The notes under the pieces are model-generated. The model was not told where the DNA came from and searched no databases. It saw only the letters and a program-made list of their open reading frames with translations. Both the position numbers and the translations under genes were made by a program. A stretch of 64,000 nt of DNA, taken from contig NC_041002.1 of the NCBI RefSeq assembly GCF_004193775.1, positions 37,545,112 through 37,609,111 on the forward strand, written 5' to 3'. Within the stretch, counting starts at the first letter, position 1; every line of letters starts with the position of its first letter. Shown here in pieces: positions 36,713-49,003 of this stretch. Source of the stretch: Glycine soja (lineage: Eukaryota > Streptophyta > Magnoliopsida > Fabales > Fabaceae).

Positions 36713-37750
36713 GGGTGTTCTTCAATCCTATTTATTCTTGCTTCTGCTTTATTCACAAATTACCTTGATAAAATGTTGTCATTGATGAACAGTAAATTTT
36801 TAAGGGTTAATTTGCATGGATATTGTTTGTAATCTTAATATGCAATGCTCTTCTCTTATAGATGCATGACCTTGAAGGTGAAATTGAACCTAGAATATTG
36901 ACCTATACCACAATTTTAAAACAATAATCACAGGAAATAGTAAGTTAAAATATAAAGAATAGTTTTTTCAGTAACATCTGGAAATTTTGTTTAGGCTAGT
37001 TGGAATTCTGATGGCAGATTGAAAACCAGGCTCTCTTCCAAGGTCTTCTGAACCTTCATCACAAATTTTTTAACTTTTATCATTTTATTTTTTGTTGTTG
37101 TTGCATTTTGGGGATTTCTCTGTCTATCCAAGCTATCCATAGTCTCCAAACTTATCGATTAGCAGTGGTTAACACATTGGTTCTGTTTCTCAAGTGAAAT
37201 AGTGTTGTGGTGCGTGAACTCACATGCACAGTGTTATAAGTTTTGTTTACATATATGGGGATTTTAGTCGAAATGGTATAATTTAATTTAAATTAAAAAT
37301 TTGGATTACATATCATTCATCTTTAATATTTTACAGAGTATTTTTTAATCCAAGTTTTTTTTTGTGTTACTACAAGAATATTATGTAAGATTCAAAATTG
37401 TTTAGCATTAAAATTATTTTGATTATTTAATTATTAAATATTAAAAAAATTGATTATTAAATATTGTATAGCATTAAATTTATTTTTAATATTTAACTAT
37501 TTAAAAAATGACTCATATTTATTTTCATTCAATATTGAAATTTTAATTTTTAAATAAATATTTAAAAATAAAAATTTGAATTTCATTGAAATTGAATTAC
37601 TTTATCGAAACAAGGAAATTAAAAGACAAGCAATTGAATTGCCTCATCCAAACAAAATATTTACAAAATGAAAGGAATTTAAATCAAGACAATTAAAATG
37701 TTGTGCATTTGAATTTTCTAGAAATTTCTAAATCCCCCATCCAAACACAT
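34615..37750. mobile_element. Candidate TIR element carrying exon-like fragments, 3.1 kb
   Basis: ATGTGTTTGGATGGG at 34615-34629 is exactly inverted at 37736-37750. No convincing target duplication was found, so the superfamily is open. The interior contains a CT-rich leader-like tract (34820-34960) and short exon-like blocks with splice signals: 35494-35538, preceded by GACAG and followed by GTAAGT, reading RRPPIDTGKGKLNL; and about 36593-36650, reading VQKLQKQHNCIPDEHY. The host gene is not identified. It could be a Pack-type element that captured the 5' part of a gene. Confidence 0.5.
36680..36715. repeat. T12-G24 homopolymer junction
   Basis: Twelve T followed directly by 24 G. Such a G run can form a quadruplex and is error-prone in sequencing. 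Confidence 0.9.
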
Positions 37751-38200
37751 GGTAATTGTATGTAATTATTCGTGTAGTTAATAGTGTTATTAGGTCATTG
37801 AAATGTCGAATGATGGCTATTTTTTGTTTACCAATTGATTAATAGTGATGAGGTTAATGATTGTCACATAATTATATGTGAAAATATAGTTAATTTTGTC
37901 TTATGAGTAGTTAAAAGTAGTAAATGAGAAAGATTTGTTTAAACTTATTTGTTGAAATAAGGGTTTATTTTAATAAAATAAGTAATTTTTTTGTTTTTTA
38001 GTGTGTTTATCTAAATTGTTACGGTCAAAATAAATTAGTTTTTTGTTTATTTTAAAAATTAAAAAAATGATTATATAAAAATGTTTATTTTAAAGCTATT
38101 TTTTTAAGTTTAAATAAACTTGTCGTTTATATTGATACACCTTGGAAAATGAGAAGAACATCAACAAGGTACTCCAATGCTTAATGGATAAGGTATTTCA
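37751..38200. other. AT-rich spacer
   Basis: No gene or element boundary recognised. Confidence 0.5.
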
Positions 38201-39165
38201 GTTCACTTTTAATTTTTTTTAATAGTTAAAAAACTTGTTTGATTGTTTGGTAAACGAGTTTTTTTAGTAATTTCTAACGTTTTTTTTAGATGTTTCTTAT
38301 GTTTGTTTGGCAAGACATATTAGTTAGTTTTTAACTTTTTTCATTAGCTAAAAAACTTATTTGACTTTTTGGTAAATAAGTTTTTTAGTAACTTCTAACG
38401 TTTTTTAAAACATTACTTGAAATAATATTTTTTAAAGTGTCAATTTTTAGCTTTTTTTTTGAAATTTTATAAATAAAAAGCTAGAAGTGTTTAAAATTAA
38501 TTTAATACTAAAATTAGAAAGTCAAAGGGGTCTGACTCAATTGGTTGAACATGACTTATGAATTATTGTAAACCACTTGACATGTCTTCAATTCTTACAG
38601 ATAAAAAAACACTACAAAATATATTTTTATCCAAAAAATCATATAATTTTTTAATAAAAATATTACATATATTTTCATTTATGTAATTTTACATTTTCAA
38701 TTATTTTAGCAGATAATTTTACCAAATACTTGTGATTCAATAACATAGTTTTTGTGCTTTCAGCTACTAATTAACTTTTCGGCTTTCAAATAGTTTTGTC
38801 AAACATAGCGTTTTTTAAAACACTAACTTCTAACTTTTTATATTTATTTTCTTTTTGTCCTTACATTTATTAGATTTCCTTTTTTAAGCATTTCTATTTA
38901 TGATAAAGTTTAATTATTTTTACCCCTTTTTTTTACATGTGATAGAAGTTTCTAGTTTTTATCTTTTCTTTTATTATATATGATATTGATAGTGATATAT
39001 AATAAGTTTATACGATTTTTTGTGTGGATATTATATAAATAAAAATCTATAACTGCTTAAAATTAATTTAATACTAAAATTAAAAATACTACAAAATATT
39101 TTTTTATCAAGAAAATCAAATTAATTTTTGCATAAAAAGATTACATAAATATGTTCAGTTATTTC
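38200..39165. repeat. Tandem MITE-like repeat family, two copies
   Basis: Blocks such as GCTAAAAAACTTATTTGACT near 38345 recur at about 38225 and, across the solo LTR, near 42615. The tail GCAGATAATTTTACCAAATAC at 38709 recurs at 42474 as TGATAATTTTAGCAAATAC. The copy at about 39030-39165 plus 42467-42570 is therefore one repeat unit split by the LTR. Confidence 0.6.
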
Positions 39166-39313
39166 TATAATGACCTGTCTCGTCGCTATGATATCACTAA
39201 CTATAAGACGCAACATTTCAATTTTTAAGTGAAAACTCAATTAATTTGATTTCGAAAACAAGGATAAATTTTTTACAATATTTTCACCAAACAACGCACA
39301 AATAATTAACTGA

Positions 39314-39340
39314 ACACACACACACACACACACACACACA
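39314..39340. repeat. (AC)n microsatellite
   Basis: About 13 AC units. Confidence 0.95.
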
Positions 39341-40202
39341 TTAACCATTATACATCATTTACATGACAAAGAGTAATTTAGTTTATACAAGTATGATATT
39401 TACATGTCCAAATCAAAAGAATTAAGGAACCAACTACAGAGAAGTTGGTAACAAAACATAACTCTATCCCAAAATAATCTCAACGTTATTATGTTGGTCT
39501 GTCGGCTCCAGCAAAAGAATCTCCCTCCACATCATCTACTGTTGTTCATTTGCTCCTACAAAGGAAGGGTCATGATCATCACAGGTACCAACCACACGGT
39601 ACAAAATTGCAAGGGTGAGTTTATTATAAAAAGAATACACAAGTATTAGATGACATTGATTAGCAAGAAACACTAACAAAAACCATAATCATTTTCAATA
39701 ATCCGTTAGTTCAACATACACTTAACAAAGACGATTCAAATCAATCATGCTTAGAATGATGCATGCACCTAACTCAACTCTCAAAATGCAATGTGATACC
39801 ATTTGTCAGGAAATAGCCTAAGCATGTCCACACGACACTTTCACTTATGAAAGCTAGGTAACAAGTGTCGAGGTCACCATGTCGTGCATAGATAACTCCC
39901 CCTCCCCCCATGGTGATCAGGCTGAGAAGTCCCAAATCAAGTGACATGCCCCCAAGTACAAATATTTTTTCTCATGAAAAACTACAAGTACTTATTGATA
40001 AAATTTATACTATATTCATGCAATATGAAGTATGAAACATGAGTATCATCAATGCACTGACCGTGGATAGTTAAAGATTATAAGTCATCCCCTTCTTTCT
40101 CTAGGGTTGCTCAAAACTCTTTAACCACTTTATTTCCCCCTGCAGGGATATCCAACATGGTCATTGCACTTCCCATGTACATACACAATACACATCACAA
40201 TG

Positions 40203-40375
40203 ACATCATCAACATCAACATCATCTCATTTCAATGTCATTATCAGCATCAACATCAACATCATCTCATCTCAATATCCTTATCAACATCAACATCATCT
40301 CATCTCAATATCCTCATCAACATCAACATCATCTCATATTAACATTATCATCAACATTAATATCATATGTAATCG
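40203..40375. repeat. Imperfect ATC-rich minisatellite
   Basis: CATCAACATCATCTCATCTC-like units are repeated several times, with about a 37-base period in part. The ORFs across it are low-complexity artefacts. Confidence 0.8.
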
Positions 40376-41299
40376 CATTACAGATATATATGCATTTAAT
40401 TCATACCTGGGATTCACATTCTCCAGGTCTTTCGACAACACAAATCTCATAAAACAACAATATCATTCACAATTTCAATTCATCAATAATAAATATATTA
40501 CATCCCATTAGTCGAAAACATAATTTTCTTGAAAACCTACATGCACAGGAACATACATACATTCCCATAGCTGGGATCCCTGACCCCAGCTACAATATCA
40601 AAGTTGTAAACCAAAAATAAACTCCCCTCACGTATCGATATCTCTCCATCAGCTCATCTCTACGTCGCTAAGAGGTCTCTCGCGTTCACATCCGTCGGTC
40701 TAGACACATAGTTTTATATACCAAATCGAAGATAATTTAGTATAGACTTCAAGGACAATGATAATATCAACATTTGGGGTCAAATACCCATCCAAATTTT
40801 AAAAAAAAGGGCTAAGGGGTGTTTTGGAGTCTACATCAAAGAGAACTCATTTTGAAATTTCGATCACGCCAATGTGACCGGGGTTCAACGAAAGTCACAA
40901 AAACAACATCAATTTTACAAAAGGGTAACTTTTATAACGACTCATTTTGAAGGGTTTCTCAAAGGTAGTATGAGAACATCTTATTAAGGTACCCAAATCA
41001 TAAGAGATACTAAGATAAGCCCAAACTAACTAGGAGAAGACATAAAATCAAGGTTACCTTGAAGAAACTATGAAAGAAGGGCTGAGAGCTCTATTTCTCT
41101 ACCGAATCCTTGAGGTGGATTTTGAAGATTCTACTCCGATTAAAGTGTTCTTCTTTGCACGGTGGTCCGACGGCAAGCAATAGTGGCTTGTTACTAACCA
41201 TATTTTTCACATTGGAAAATATATTTATAATCTATAGATCTTGCTTAGTGAGCTCGTCTCACTAAGTAAAACTCTAATTTTGGCGCTAAGCACCACCTT

Positions 41300-42060
41300 T
41301 CGCGCTGAGTGAATGATGGAGGTGGAACCAGCTCATCTAATGATCCTTTACAGGGGATTGGAGTTCCTATGACAAGGTCCAAGACTGAGAGGATGAAACA
41401 AGCATTGCAAGGCTTGATTTTAAAAATCAAAGAGAAAGAAGACCAATGTGGAATTAAGGGCGACACCTAATTGGGTTACTCTCCTACAAATTGATGAAGA
41501 TGCTTTGAGGTCAACTTGAAGAATCACTTTGGGAAGCCTAATTTACAAGACAAGAATCATTCATGGGTTGAGTTGATCAATTTTGGTGGACTGTTAATAT
41601 TTGGTTGATTAGATAATAATTAAGCCCAACATACTCATAAATTTTAGCCAAAATTTAGAATATGATTTATTTGCATTTTTAATTATACTTTGGGTCTATT
41701 TTTGAACTTGTAGTAGGTTGTCACGACCTTTTATTGTTATTTTAAAGTCTTTTAATTATTAAATTAGTTATTGGACCTTGGGCCTAAATTAGGGTTACTA
41801 GCAGGAGTATAAATAGACTCCTTAAACACTTTGTTGAAGAATGGGAAGATTAGTAAAATTTGAGAGTTCTTCTATTGTGAGAGTTTTTCCTTTGTTCTTG
41901 GGTTAAGAAGTGATAGTATTGGTTCTACCGGCAGGTCGAGGTTAGGGTCACCCTCTTTTTGATAAATTTGGTTCTATCGGTAGGTTGTAGTTAGGGTCAA
42001 GTTCCTTTCTGTTTATACATGTTTTCAAGATGATCCTAAGTGTTCTGTTATCGGCGAATT
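41300..42060 (+). pseudogene. Nested gypsy fragment (pol tail and LTR-like sequence)
   Basis: Around 41340-41470 a plus-strand reading gives IPMTRSKTERMKQALQGLIL, like the basic C-terminal tail after gypsy integrase. Next comes LTR-like sequence with a twice-repeated GGTTCTACCGGCAGGTCGAG-type motif (41930 and 41970). It lies within the 3.3-kb solo-LTR-like element. Confidence 0.5.
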
Positions 42061-42466
42061 ACTTCCTCGGGTTGGGATTATGCTTAGCGCACTTGTCTCG
42101 CTAAGCGAATTTCTCTCTCGGGTTGGCAATTGCGATTAGCGCTCTATCCGAAGATGTTATCTGAAAAATCCCAATGGTCAAAACATACAAACATGAGTCA
42201 AGAACCTACTATTTGTGTTTGAAGGCAATTCAACGGTTAATGAGTTTGGGATCACGGTTTTACCGAAACAGATTTGGGTAAAACTTGAAATCTCACAATT
42301 CTAACATAGGTCAATTGAATTCCACATAACCTGATATCCACACCAAGAAATCACATATATATAATTCACACAACACCTCAACTCATCCAAATTAATCAAA
42401 TAATCAAATAACACAAGAAATGCATCAAACATCAATTTTCAGTTATCAAAATTTCAGGGAGTTACA

Positions 42467-42780
42467 ATTTCAACTGATAATTTTAGCAAATACTTATGAT
42501 TTAATAAGATAGCTTTTAAATTTCAGTTACCAAATAGTTTTCAACTAGTTTTACCAGACATAGCCTAAGGCAAGGTCAAATTCGACAAGCCATTTTAGCT
42601 AGTTTCTAGCTTTTTTACCAGCTAAAAAACTTGTTTGATTGTTTGATAAATAAGTTTTTTTAAGTAGCTTTTAACGTTTTTGAAAATTTTTAAAATCACT
42701 AATTTTAACTTTCTATATTTTATTTTCTTTTATTCTTAAAATATTTATTCAATTTTCCTTTTTTTGAACTTGTAAATTGA
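42467..42780. repeat. Right part of split MITE-like repeat and a further partial copy
   Basis: It continues the repeat interrupted at 39165. From about 42580 a third copy of the TAGCTAGTTTCTAGC...AAAACTTGTTTGATTG family begins. Confidence 0.55.
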
Positions 42781-43349
42781 AATTTGAGATTAAATGTAGC
42801 AATATGTTTTGCATTTGTAAATTGTTGTATACTTATTAAATTTGTCTTGGTGATAAGTGTGAGTAAATGTACATATACATATCTGGCTTTGATTTTGAAC
42901 TACATTATGTTTGGGTTTTGGCAAATCGGAAGATGACATTGACGATGATGTGTGGGAATGGTGAAAAAAAATGGTTGACAATTTTTATTTGAACAATAAC
43001 ATTTCCCATGAGCCTGTTTTTTATTTCTTTTTTCAGCAGACCTGTAGTGTTTCTAAGGTTGAAGAAAAAGTGTTTTAAGAAATAAAATTCACTAAAAGTC
43101 ATGTAAGTTGCACATTACCTGGACGGTAAACATTTTTAATTGTGCTAATTTGTGTGGGGAGCATACTGTGAGGATTGTTCAACATTGGTTGGGGGGTGTT
43201 CAAAATGGAGGAGTGACACTCTTTAAACTTTTCAAAATAAAATATTTCTAAGACTCTTATTTTTTAGGATAAATACTTCATATCAATAACAATGGATTTT
43301 AAGAAAACAAACTATTATTCAATTAAAAGTTATTAAATAATGTAATAAT
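42781..43349. other. Intergenic spacer
   Basis: AT-rich, no gene recognised. Confidence 0.5.
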
Positions 43350-44570
43350 TAATCAAAGTTACATTGGTATACATTAGATCAAGATTAAAAATAATAGATA
43401 GTTGAAATTAAAATATTTGAAAATTCAAATTAGAATCTAATATAACCATAATCTCTAAACAAAACAAATTAAATATATAAAAGATATCAATTGTCACGTC
43501 CTAAAATATCTCAATTATTATTAATCCATCATCATCACTATCACTATGACTATCACTACCTCTCTCGCCATGACACCACTACCACGGTAGTCACAATGGT
43601 GGCAATGATAATCATGGTGGTGGCGGAAGCAACGATGACAACAATCATGACGGTTGGTGGTTGTGGTGGAGGTGGTGGCAATTGACGATGGTGGTCGTGG
43701 CAATCATGATAGTGGTTGCAGCGGTGATGATGATGATGGTAGCGACAATCATGTGATGATGATGATGGGTTGATTGATATATTTTAGGAATTGATAATTG
43801 TGATTTTAATTTTTGTTTGTTGAATCTTTTAGAGATTTGATTATTATATTAGATTTTAATTTTAATTTATAATTTTTTAATCTCAACCATTTATTATTTT
43901 TAATCTTGACTCCTATGAGAACAACTAATAACAACATTAAGAAAATGTTCTCACAGGAGTGAAGATTATAAATAATAGAGGATTGAGATTAAATAATTAT
44001 AAATAAAAAATATAATATACCATCAAATTTCCTTAAGATTAACCAAACAACAAATAAATATATAAACATTTCAATTATCATTTCCAAAAATATCTTAATT
44101 AACTCATCACCATCACCATCATGACCACCGCTGCAACCATCATCATCGTCGTCAACTGTCATGACCTTTGTCGTTGTCGTCACTACCACCACCATGACCA
44201 CTACTATTGCTTCCACCACCATGATCATCACTGTAGCCACCATCGTCATCAACCACCACCACAACCTTTGTCACCATGATCATCGTCACCGTTGCTGCCG
44301 CCATCACCACTACCGATGACGACAATGATGGTCATGGCAGCGGAGGTGGTAATGATCATGGTGATGGTGATGAGTTAATGATAATTGATATACTTTAGGA
44401 CATGATTTGTTTAGTGAATCTTTTAGAGATTTAGTGATTATATTAGATTTTAATTTGAATTTTAAATATTTTAATCTCTATTGTCTATTATTTTTAATCA
44501 TGATCTAATGATTGCTATTAATTATTCTCATGTTCCCACATAAGGAAGTGCTCTCATAGGAGTCGTGTTA
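43350..44570. mobile_element. Two adjacent foldback elements with trinucleotide-rich cores
   Basis: Four related arms alternate in orientation: about 43370-43510, 43770-43905 (inverse), 43960-44100 and 44365-44510 (inverse). Each contains a block like GATTAAAAATAATAGA, or its inverse, plus CTAAACAAAT. Between arms lie cores of imperfect ATC/ACC triplets (43517-43770 and 44100-44375). ACTCCTATGAGAACA at 43910 and its inverse forms near 43945 and 44555 mark likely ends. No transposase is present. Confidence 0.6.
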
Positions 44571-45419
44571 TATATATGACATCTTATGAGAGGAAACATC
44601 TTATAAGAGTGTCAAATATCTTGACCAACTAGATTACCTCATAGTTAGACCATGGACACCATAATTCTCTACAACAGATGCAACAGTGGAGAAAAGATTT
44701 CCTTGGGTCTGTTTTCCTAATCTGGAATGATATTTTATGATGAAAGTGTCCTCTTATCCATTCCTTCTACAATATGCAATCCAATAAAGGTTGATCATAG
44801 AACAATAGATATGACGAGGGGTCATTTTGCTAGGCTCCGTGTGGAACTTGATTTGTCCTAGCCGATTGTTGGTAAGCATTGCTTAAATGGGGTTTGGTAC
44901 AATATAGGATATAAAGGTCTAAATATCATATGTGCACAGTGTGGAAATATGGGAATGTGACAAGAACCTGTCCAAACTCTGGGGATCATCTACGACGGGG
45001 ATCCTCGGAAAACTTGATGCATGAATGCCTCCCATGACCTAGCCTACTCTAGCAGCCATTCCGCCTGAAAGGTTGCAATCTCAGCAACGAAATGATCCGT
45101 CTATTCTACATAGGGATTGGCTAGGATTCGTTTGGATTCAATGCAATCAGGGGGGAGGGAACAAATGCAATTTGTCAATAATAATTGAAATAAGTTCTCT
45201 CCTCTTAATCAAGAAGTGTCCTTTATTTTCTTGGGATATAATGCAACAATAACTACAAGTAAGGCCAAGGCACAAAGTTACTTTTCTTTGGACAAAGACA
45301 CTAAAGTCACACACAATAATGGAAAAAAAAAGAGTTTGTGTTATCACTAATGGTCAATTAAAGCCCACCTTGGGGTCAAATGCTTTGACCACTCCTAAAA
45401 CTACCAAGAACAAAGAGAT

Positions 45420-45424
45420 AATGG
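45420..45424. repeat. Left 5-bp duplication of solo LTR
   Basis: AATGG, repeated at 46036-46040. Confidence 0.85.
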
Positions 45425-46035
45425 TGTTGGGAAAACTTGGACTTTCCCGCTTCGTGAAGTTAAGATAGACATTTAGTAATTAAATATAGTAATGGGAGCA
45501 CACGATTATAATTCTCCAATATGAAGATTCTTCCACTATACAAAATGATAGTAGGGTTACAAGAATGTATTTACAAAATTGACTCACTCTATGGTGGCTC
45601 ACTCAAGCTTGAGGATAGAGACTTCCCAAGCTATTTATCTTCTCTCTCAAAGAGGCTCTTTCTCACTCTAAGAAGTGGATTCACTCTTTGTCTTGGATGG
45701 TTAGGTATGAAGGCTCCTACCCTTATTTATACTACTCCACCTCAACAATGAATGGTGGAGATTACTTGTATTCTAGGGTGAAGATTAATTCTCTAGAATG
45801 CTCCACACATTCTAGGAGTCTCTACACTCTTCTACTCCCTTCCATACTCTTCCATAAGGTTTCAGAAGGTTCCACACGTCTCCAGAATATTTCACAGGTT
45901 TCCACATTCTTCCACAAGCTTTTAGAGAGTTCTACATTACTCTAGAGTTCTCCAAGACGTTTTAGAAAATTCTACACTTTTCTAGAAAACTCTATAATTT
46001 TCTAGAACCTCTCCAATTAAGGAGGGATCCCAACA
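45425..46035. mobile_element. Solo LTR, 611 bp, inside LINE
   Basis: It starts TGTTGGGA and ends TCCCAACA, the exact inverse, and is flanked by AATGG on both sides. No internal retroviral-type region is present. The interior is rich in TTCCACA- and TCTAGAA-like repeats (45790-46010). Removing it with one duplication rejoins the LINE text around GAGATAATGG and TGCCCCATG. Confidence 0.9.
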
Positions 46036-48970
46036 AATGGTGCCCCATGCAGTTAGCACGAGCCATAATACATAGGTTATTGCTATTTTGGCAATGAGCC
46101 TTAATCCAGTTGGGGTTACCAATTCATGCCCTTCCAAGGGTAATGCTCCAGTTAAGATCCTATGTTTTAATTATCACCCACAAGACCCGGGACCTAGACA
46201 TTCAAAGGACAATGATTCCTTCTCTCAAGGGAGTTCTCAATTGGAGATTGTTGCCCCTACAACGAACATGGATATGGTCATGTGACCCCCACTTTTTCTG
46301 CCATATGGTTTCCCATGAATATGTTCAAAGATACCACTATTCTTTTCGGGTACATGTGTGGGGTGGTTAATGCCAAAGGCAGGCGACATACAAAGAAAAT
46401 TTTCAGGGATCATCACCCTGATTTTGTCATTCTTCTAGAGACTCATTGTGCTTTTAGTTCAGCTAGTCAATTATAGTCCAATCAATGTCACAATTTATGT
46501 TTCTTGTCTGAAGCAAGAGGGCATTTTGGTGGCATTTGGATTCTTCAAGCCAACAACTATAACTTGACTCTTCAAGTTATAGATATGTGTGACCAAGATG
46601 TATCTTTCTCTATAGTAAGGGCTTCACATAAGTGGGTGTGCACACTAGTCTACCCCAAGCCCCAGTTTGACAAAAGATATCCACTTTAGGATTACTAGAA
46701 TAATTTGCATTGTAACATTGATATCTTATGGATGCTCCTGGGTGACTTCAATGATATCTTGAGTCCCTTAGATGTTCATAGGTGTAACTTCTCCTTTTCC
46801 CATTCCTCTATTTTTAGGAACATGTTAGATGAGTGTAGCCTCCTAGATTTAGGTGCAACTGGCAATAAATTGACTTGGTTTAAAGGCAAGGCAGGTTCCA
46901 ATATTACCAAAAGGCTCGATCGAGCCCTAGCCGATGTGAACTGAAGGATGGCTTTTATGGAGGCTTATAATGAGTATCTCTGTATAGTCTATTTTGATCA
47001 TAGTCTGCTCCTTATGAGATGTGGGGGAAAACAACCTAACAAACCAAAGTGCCTCTTCCGCTTTCAGGCTACTTGTTCTAGTCACAAGGGTTTTGAACTC
47101 ATTGTCAAGAAGGCTTGGCTAGGGCTGAGAATTAATATTCAAAAGTCTCGTATGAATTTTTCTAAAGGAGTGAGTGAGACAAGACAAGCCCAACTCAATA
47201 GGGGCATGGGGATTTTTGTCACTAATGACATAGGTAATTATATTGGCTTCAAAATGTTGATGAGGGGAGTTACCGAGGAGGACTTTAGCCATGTGCTGGA
47301 CAAAATTCAATCGACTGGCATCATGGAAGGGATGACTCCTTAACAAAGCTGGTAAGATGTGCTTTGCAAAGTTAGTGCTTAGCTCAATAACAATATATAA
47401 CATGCAACCCCTTTGGTTTCCACAAGGGGTGTGTGAGGATATTGATAGAACTTGTAGAAACTTCTTGTGGCCCAAGAACTGTAACACTAGGAGTTGGAAT
47501 TTGGTGAAATTGGAGAAGATTATCAAACCAAAGGGCATGGGTGGTCTGGGCATGAAGCTTGCTCGTACCATGAACGTTGCACTGCTAGGCACACTAATAT
47601 GAAGCCTTTTGCATGAGATGGACAAACCTTCTAGGTTTTGTCCTATAAATATCTACAAGTGAATGGTATTCTTAATGTTACTCACTCCATAGATGATTCA
47701 TATATGTAGCAAAGAATTTTGAAAGCTATTCAGGTCCTCCATGATGGCTTCAAGCCAAGGCTAGGGGCTGACTAGTCTTCTTTATGGTTTTCAGATTGGG
47801 TAGCACATGGTCCTCTATGAATGACTCGCACTTAAAGGTGATTGATCGATCTGTGTCCCAAACCCAATGGAGTATGGGACTTCAACGAACTTAATGTTCC
47901 TCTTCCCATAGATATATAAGATTATATCAAGAGCCTTAATGTCCTATTAGGTCTGGAAAGGAGAGATTCAATGGTTTGGTTAGGCGACCCTTCAAGGCAA
48001 TACAAGCCAACATCATCGTGCAAATGGTGAATAAATTTACTTCTAGGTCAAGAACAATGCCACCAGAAAAAGATCTAGCATCTCCTTGTCCCAGAAAATA
48101 TTTGTTTCTTTATCTGGAAATTGTTTCAGAATGCGATAGTTGCAATCTAGTAACCTTGGCTTCCTGTCCCAGATGTTCATGTGATAATGAAAGCCTTCTC
48201 TGTGTCCTTCAAGATTGTCCCTACTCTTATGAGTTGTGGCTTCAAATGAATGTCTTTAATCAAGCCCTTATTACGTAATGGAACCTCTCCCAATGGTTGC
48301 TAGATATTTTTAATTTGCTTGATCCAACAATGATTCTAGCCTTGATTGGTGGGCTTGGAAGTGGAAATGTAATAGTATTTTCGAATCCCAACACTAACAT
48401 CATTCTTATGTTATTTGAATGATCCATCCTTCCTCTGCTGAGTACAAACAGTTTAGCCCTAAGGATACGAAAATACTAGTTAGCACTAGGTGGACCCCCC
48501 TTTTCATCTTTTTGTCAAAGTCAACGTGGATGGTAGCTATAAGATGAATGCCATGGTTATGGGTTTTGGTGGTGTGATATGTAATCAAGTGAGATGTTGG
48601 CTAGGTGGTTTCTATTGCCACAGGAATGAGGGCGACCCCTTGCTGGCTAAACTCCTTGCAATTGAGCATGGTCTCAATTATACTTGGGACCGAGTCTATA
48701 AATCTGTGGAATGCAAGTCTGACTGTGTAGCAGTTGTGGAGATGATCTCTTGCTCTGATGAGAACACCATGGTCATGCATCAACATGCTCTTACTATAAA
48801 ATATTTTATATGAGAGTCTGAAGATTAAATCTGGATAGTATAATCAAACATAAAAGATTAATATTTAATATTAAAAATTACATGACTTGAAATGATCACA
48901 TAACATTAAAGTAGAAACAATTTAGATAAAAAAAATTAAAATACAAAAAGTTATTTATCTACTATATATT

Positions 48971-48972
48971 AA

Positions 48973-49003
<31 letters not shown>
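48971..49003. repeat. (ATT)n microsatellite
   Basis: About 11 ATT units. Confidence 0.9.

Larger units (their letters stand above)
39166..42466. mobile_element. Large solo-LTR-like element, 3.3 kb
   Basis: It begins TATAATGACCTG and ends with CAGGGAGTTACA; the two ends are inverse apart from a few changes. Exact 5-bp duplications ATTTC flank it at 39161-39165 and 42467-42471. No second LTR, primer site or full polyprotein was seen inside, so a solo LTR of a large gypsy-like element is the simplest reading. It contains an (AC)n run, an imperfect ATC-rich array and a nested gypsy fragment. Confidence 0.75.
44640..48830 (+). pseudogene. L1-type LINE relic, interrupted by a solo LTR
   Basis: The ORF1 part (44640-45020) shows a DUF4283-like block and a broken zinc knuckle (IICAQCGNMG). 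After the inserted LTR, 46340-47110 is the apurinic-like endonuclease: DFVILLETH, EARGHFGGIWILQ, LLGDFNDILSPLD, ATGNKLTWF, TKRLDRALAD. The terminal SDHSP motif has decayed to FDHSL. Most of the reverse transcriptase is missing; text resumes with GLRINIQKSRMNFSKGV and MLMRGVTEEDF (47120-47330), then a zf-RVT-like region (47357-47600) and an RNase H C-terminus (48510-48800, KVNVDGSYKMNAMVMGFGG). There are many stops and frameshifts. Its 5' and 3' ends are approximate. Confidence 0.8.

Noticed and set aside
36574..36756. ORF with a polyproline run
   Set aside because: Caused by the G homopolymer on the opposite strand.
40157..40511. His/Ser/Ile-rich ORFs
   Set aside because: Products of an ATC-rich minisatellite read in several frames.
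43491..44264. His/Thr/Val-rich ORFs in both directions
   Set aside because: Read-through of triplet-repeat cores of foldback elements.
45521..45945. Two Leu/Ser-rich ORFs
   Set aside because: Both lie inside the solo LTR, and LTRs do not code for protein.
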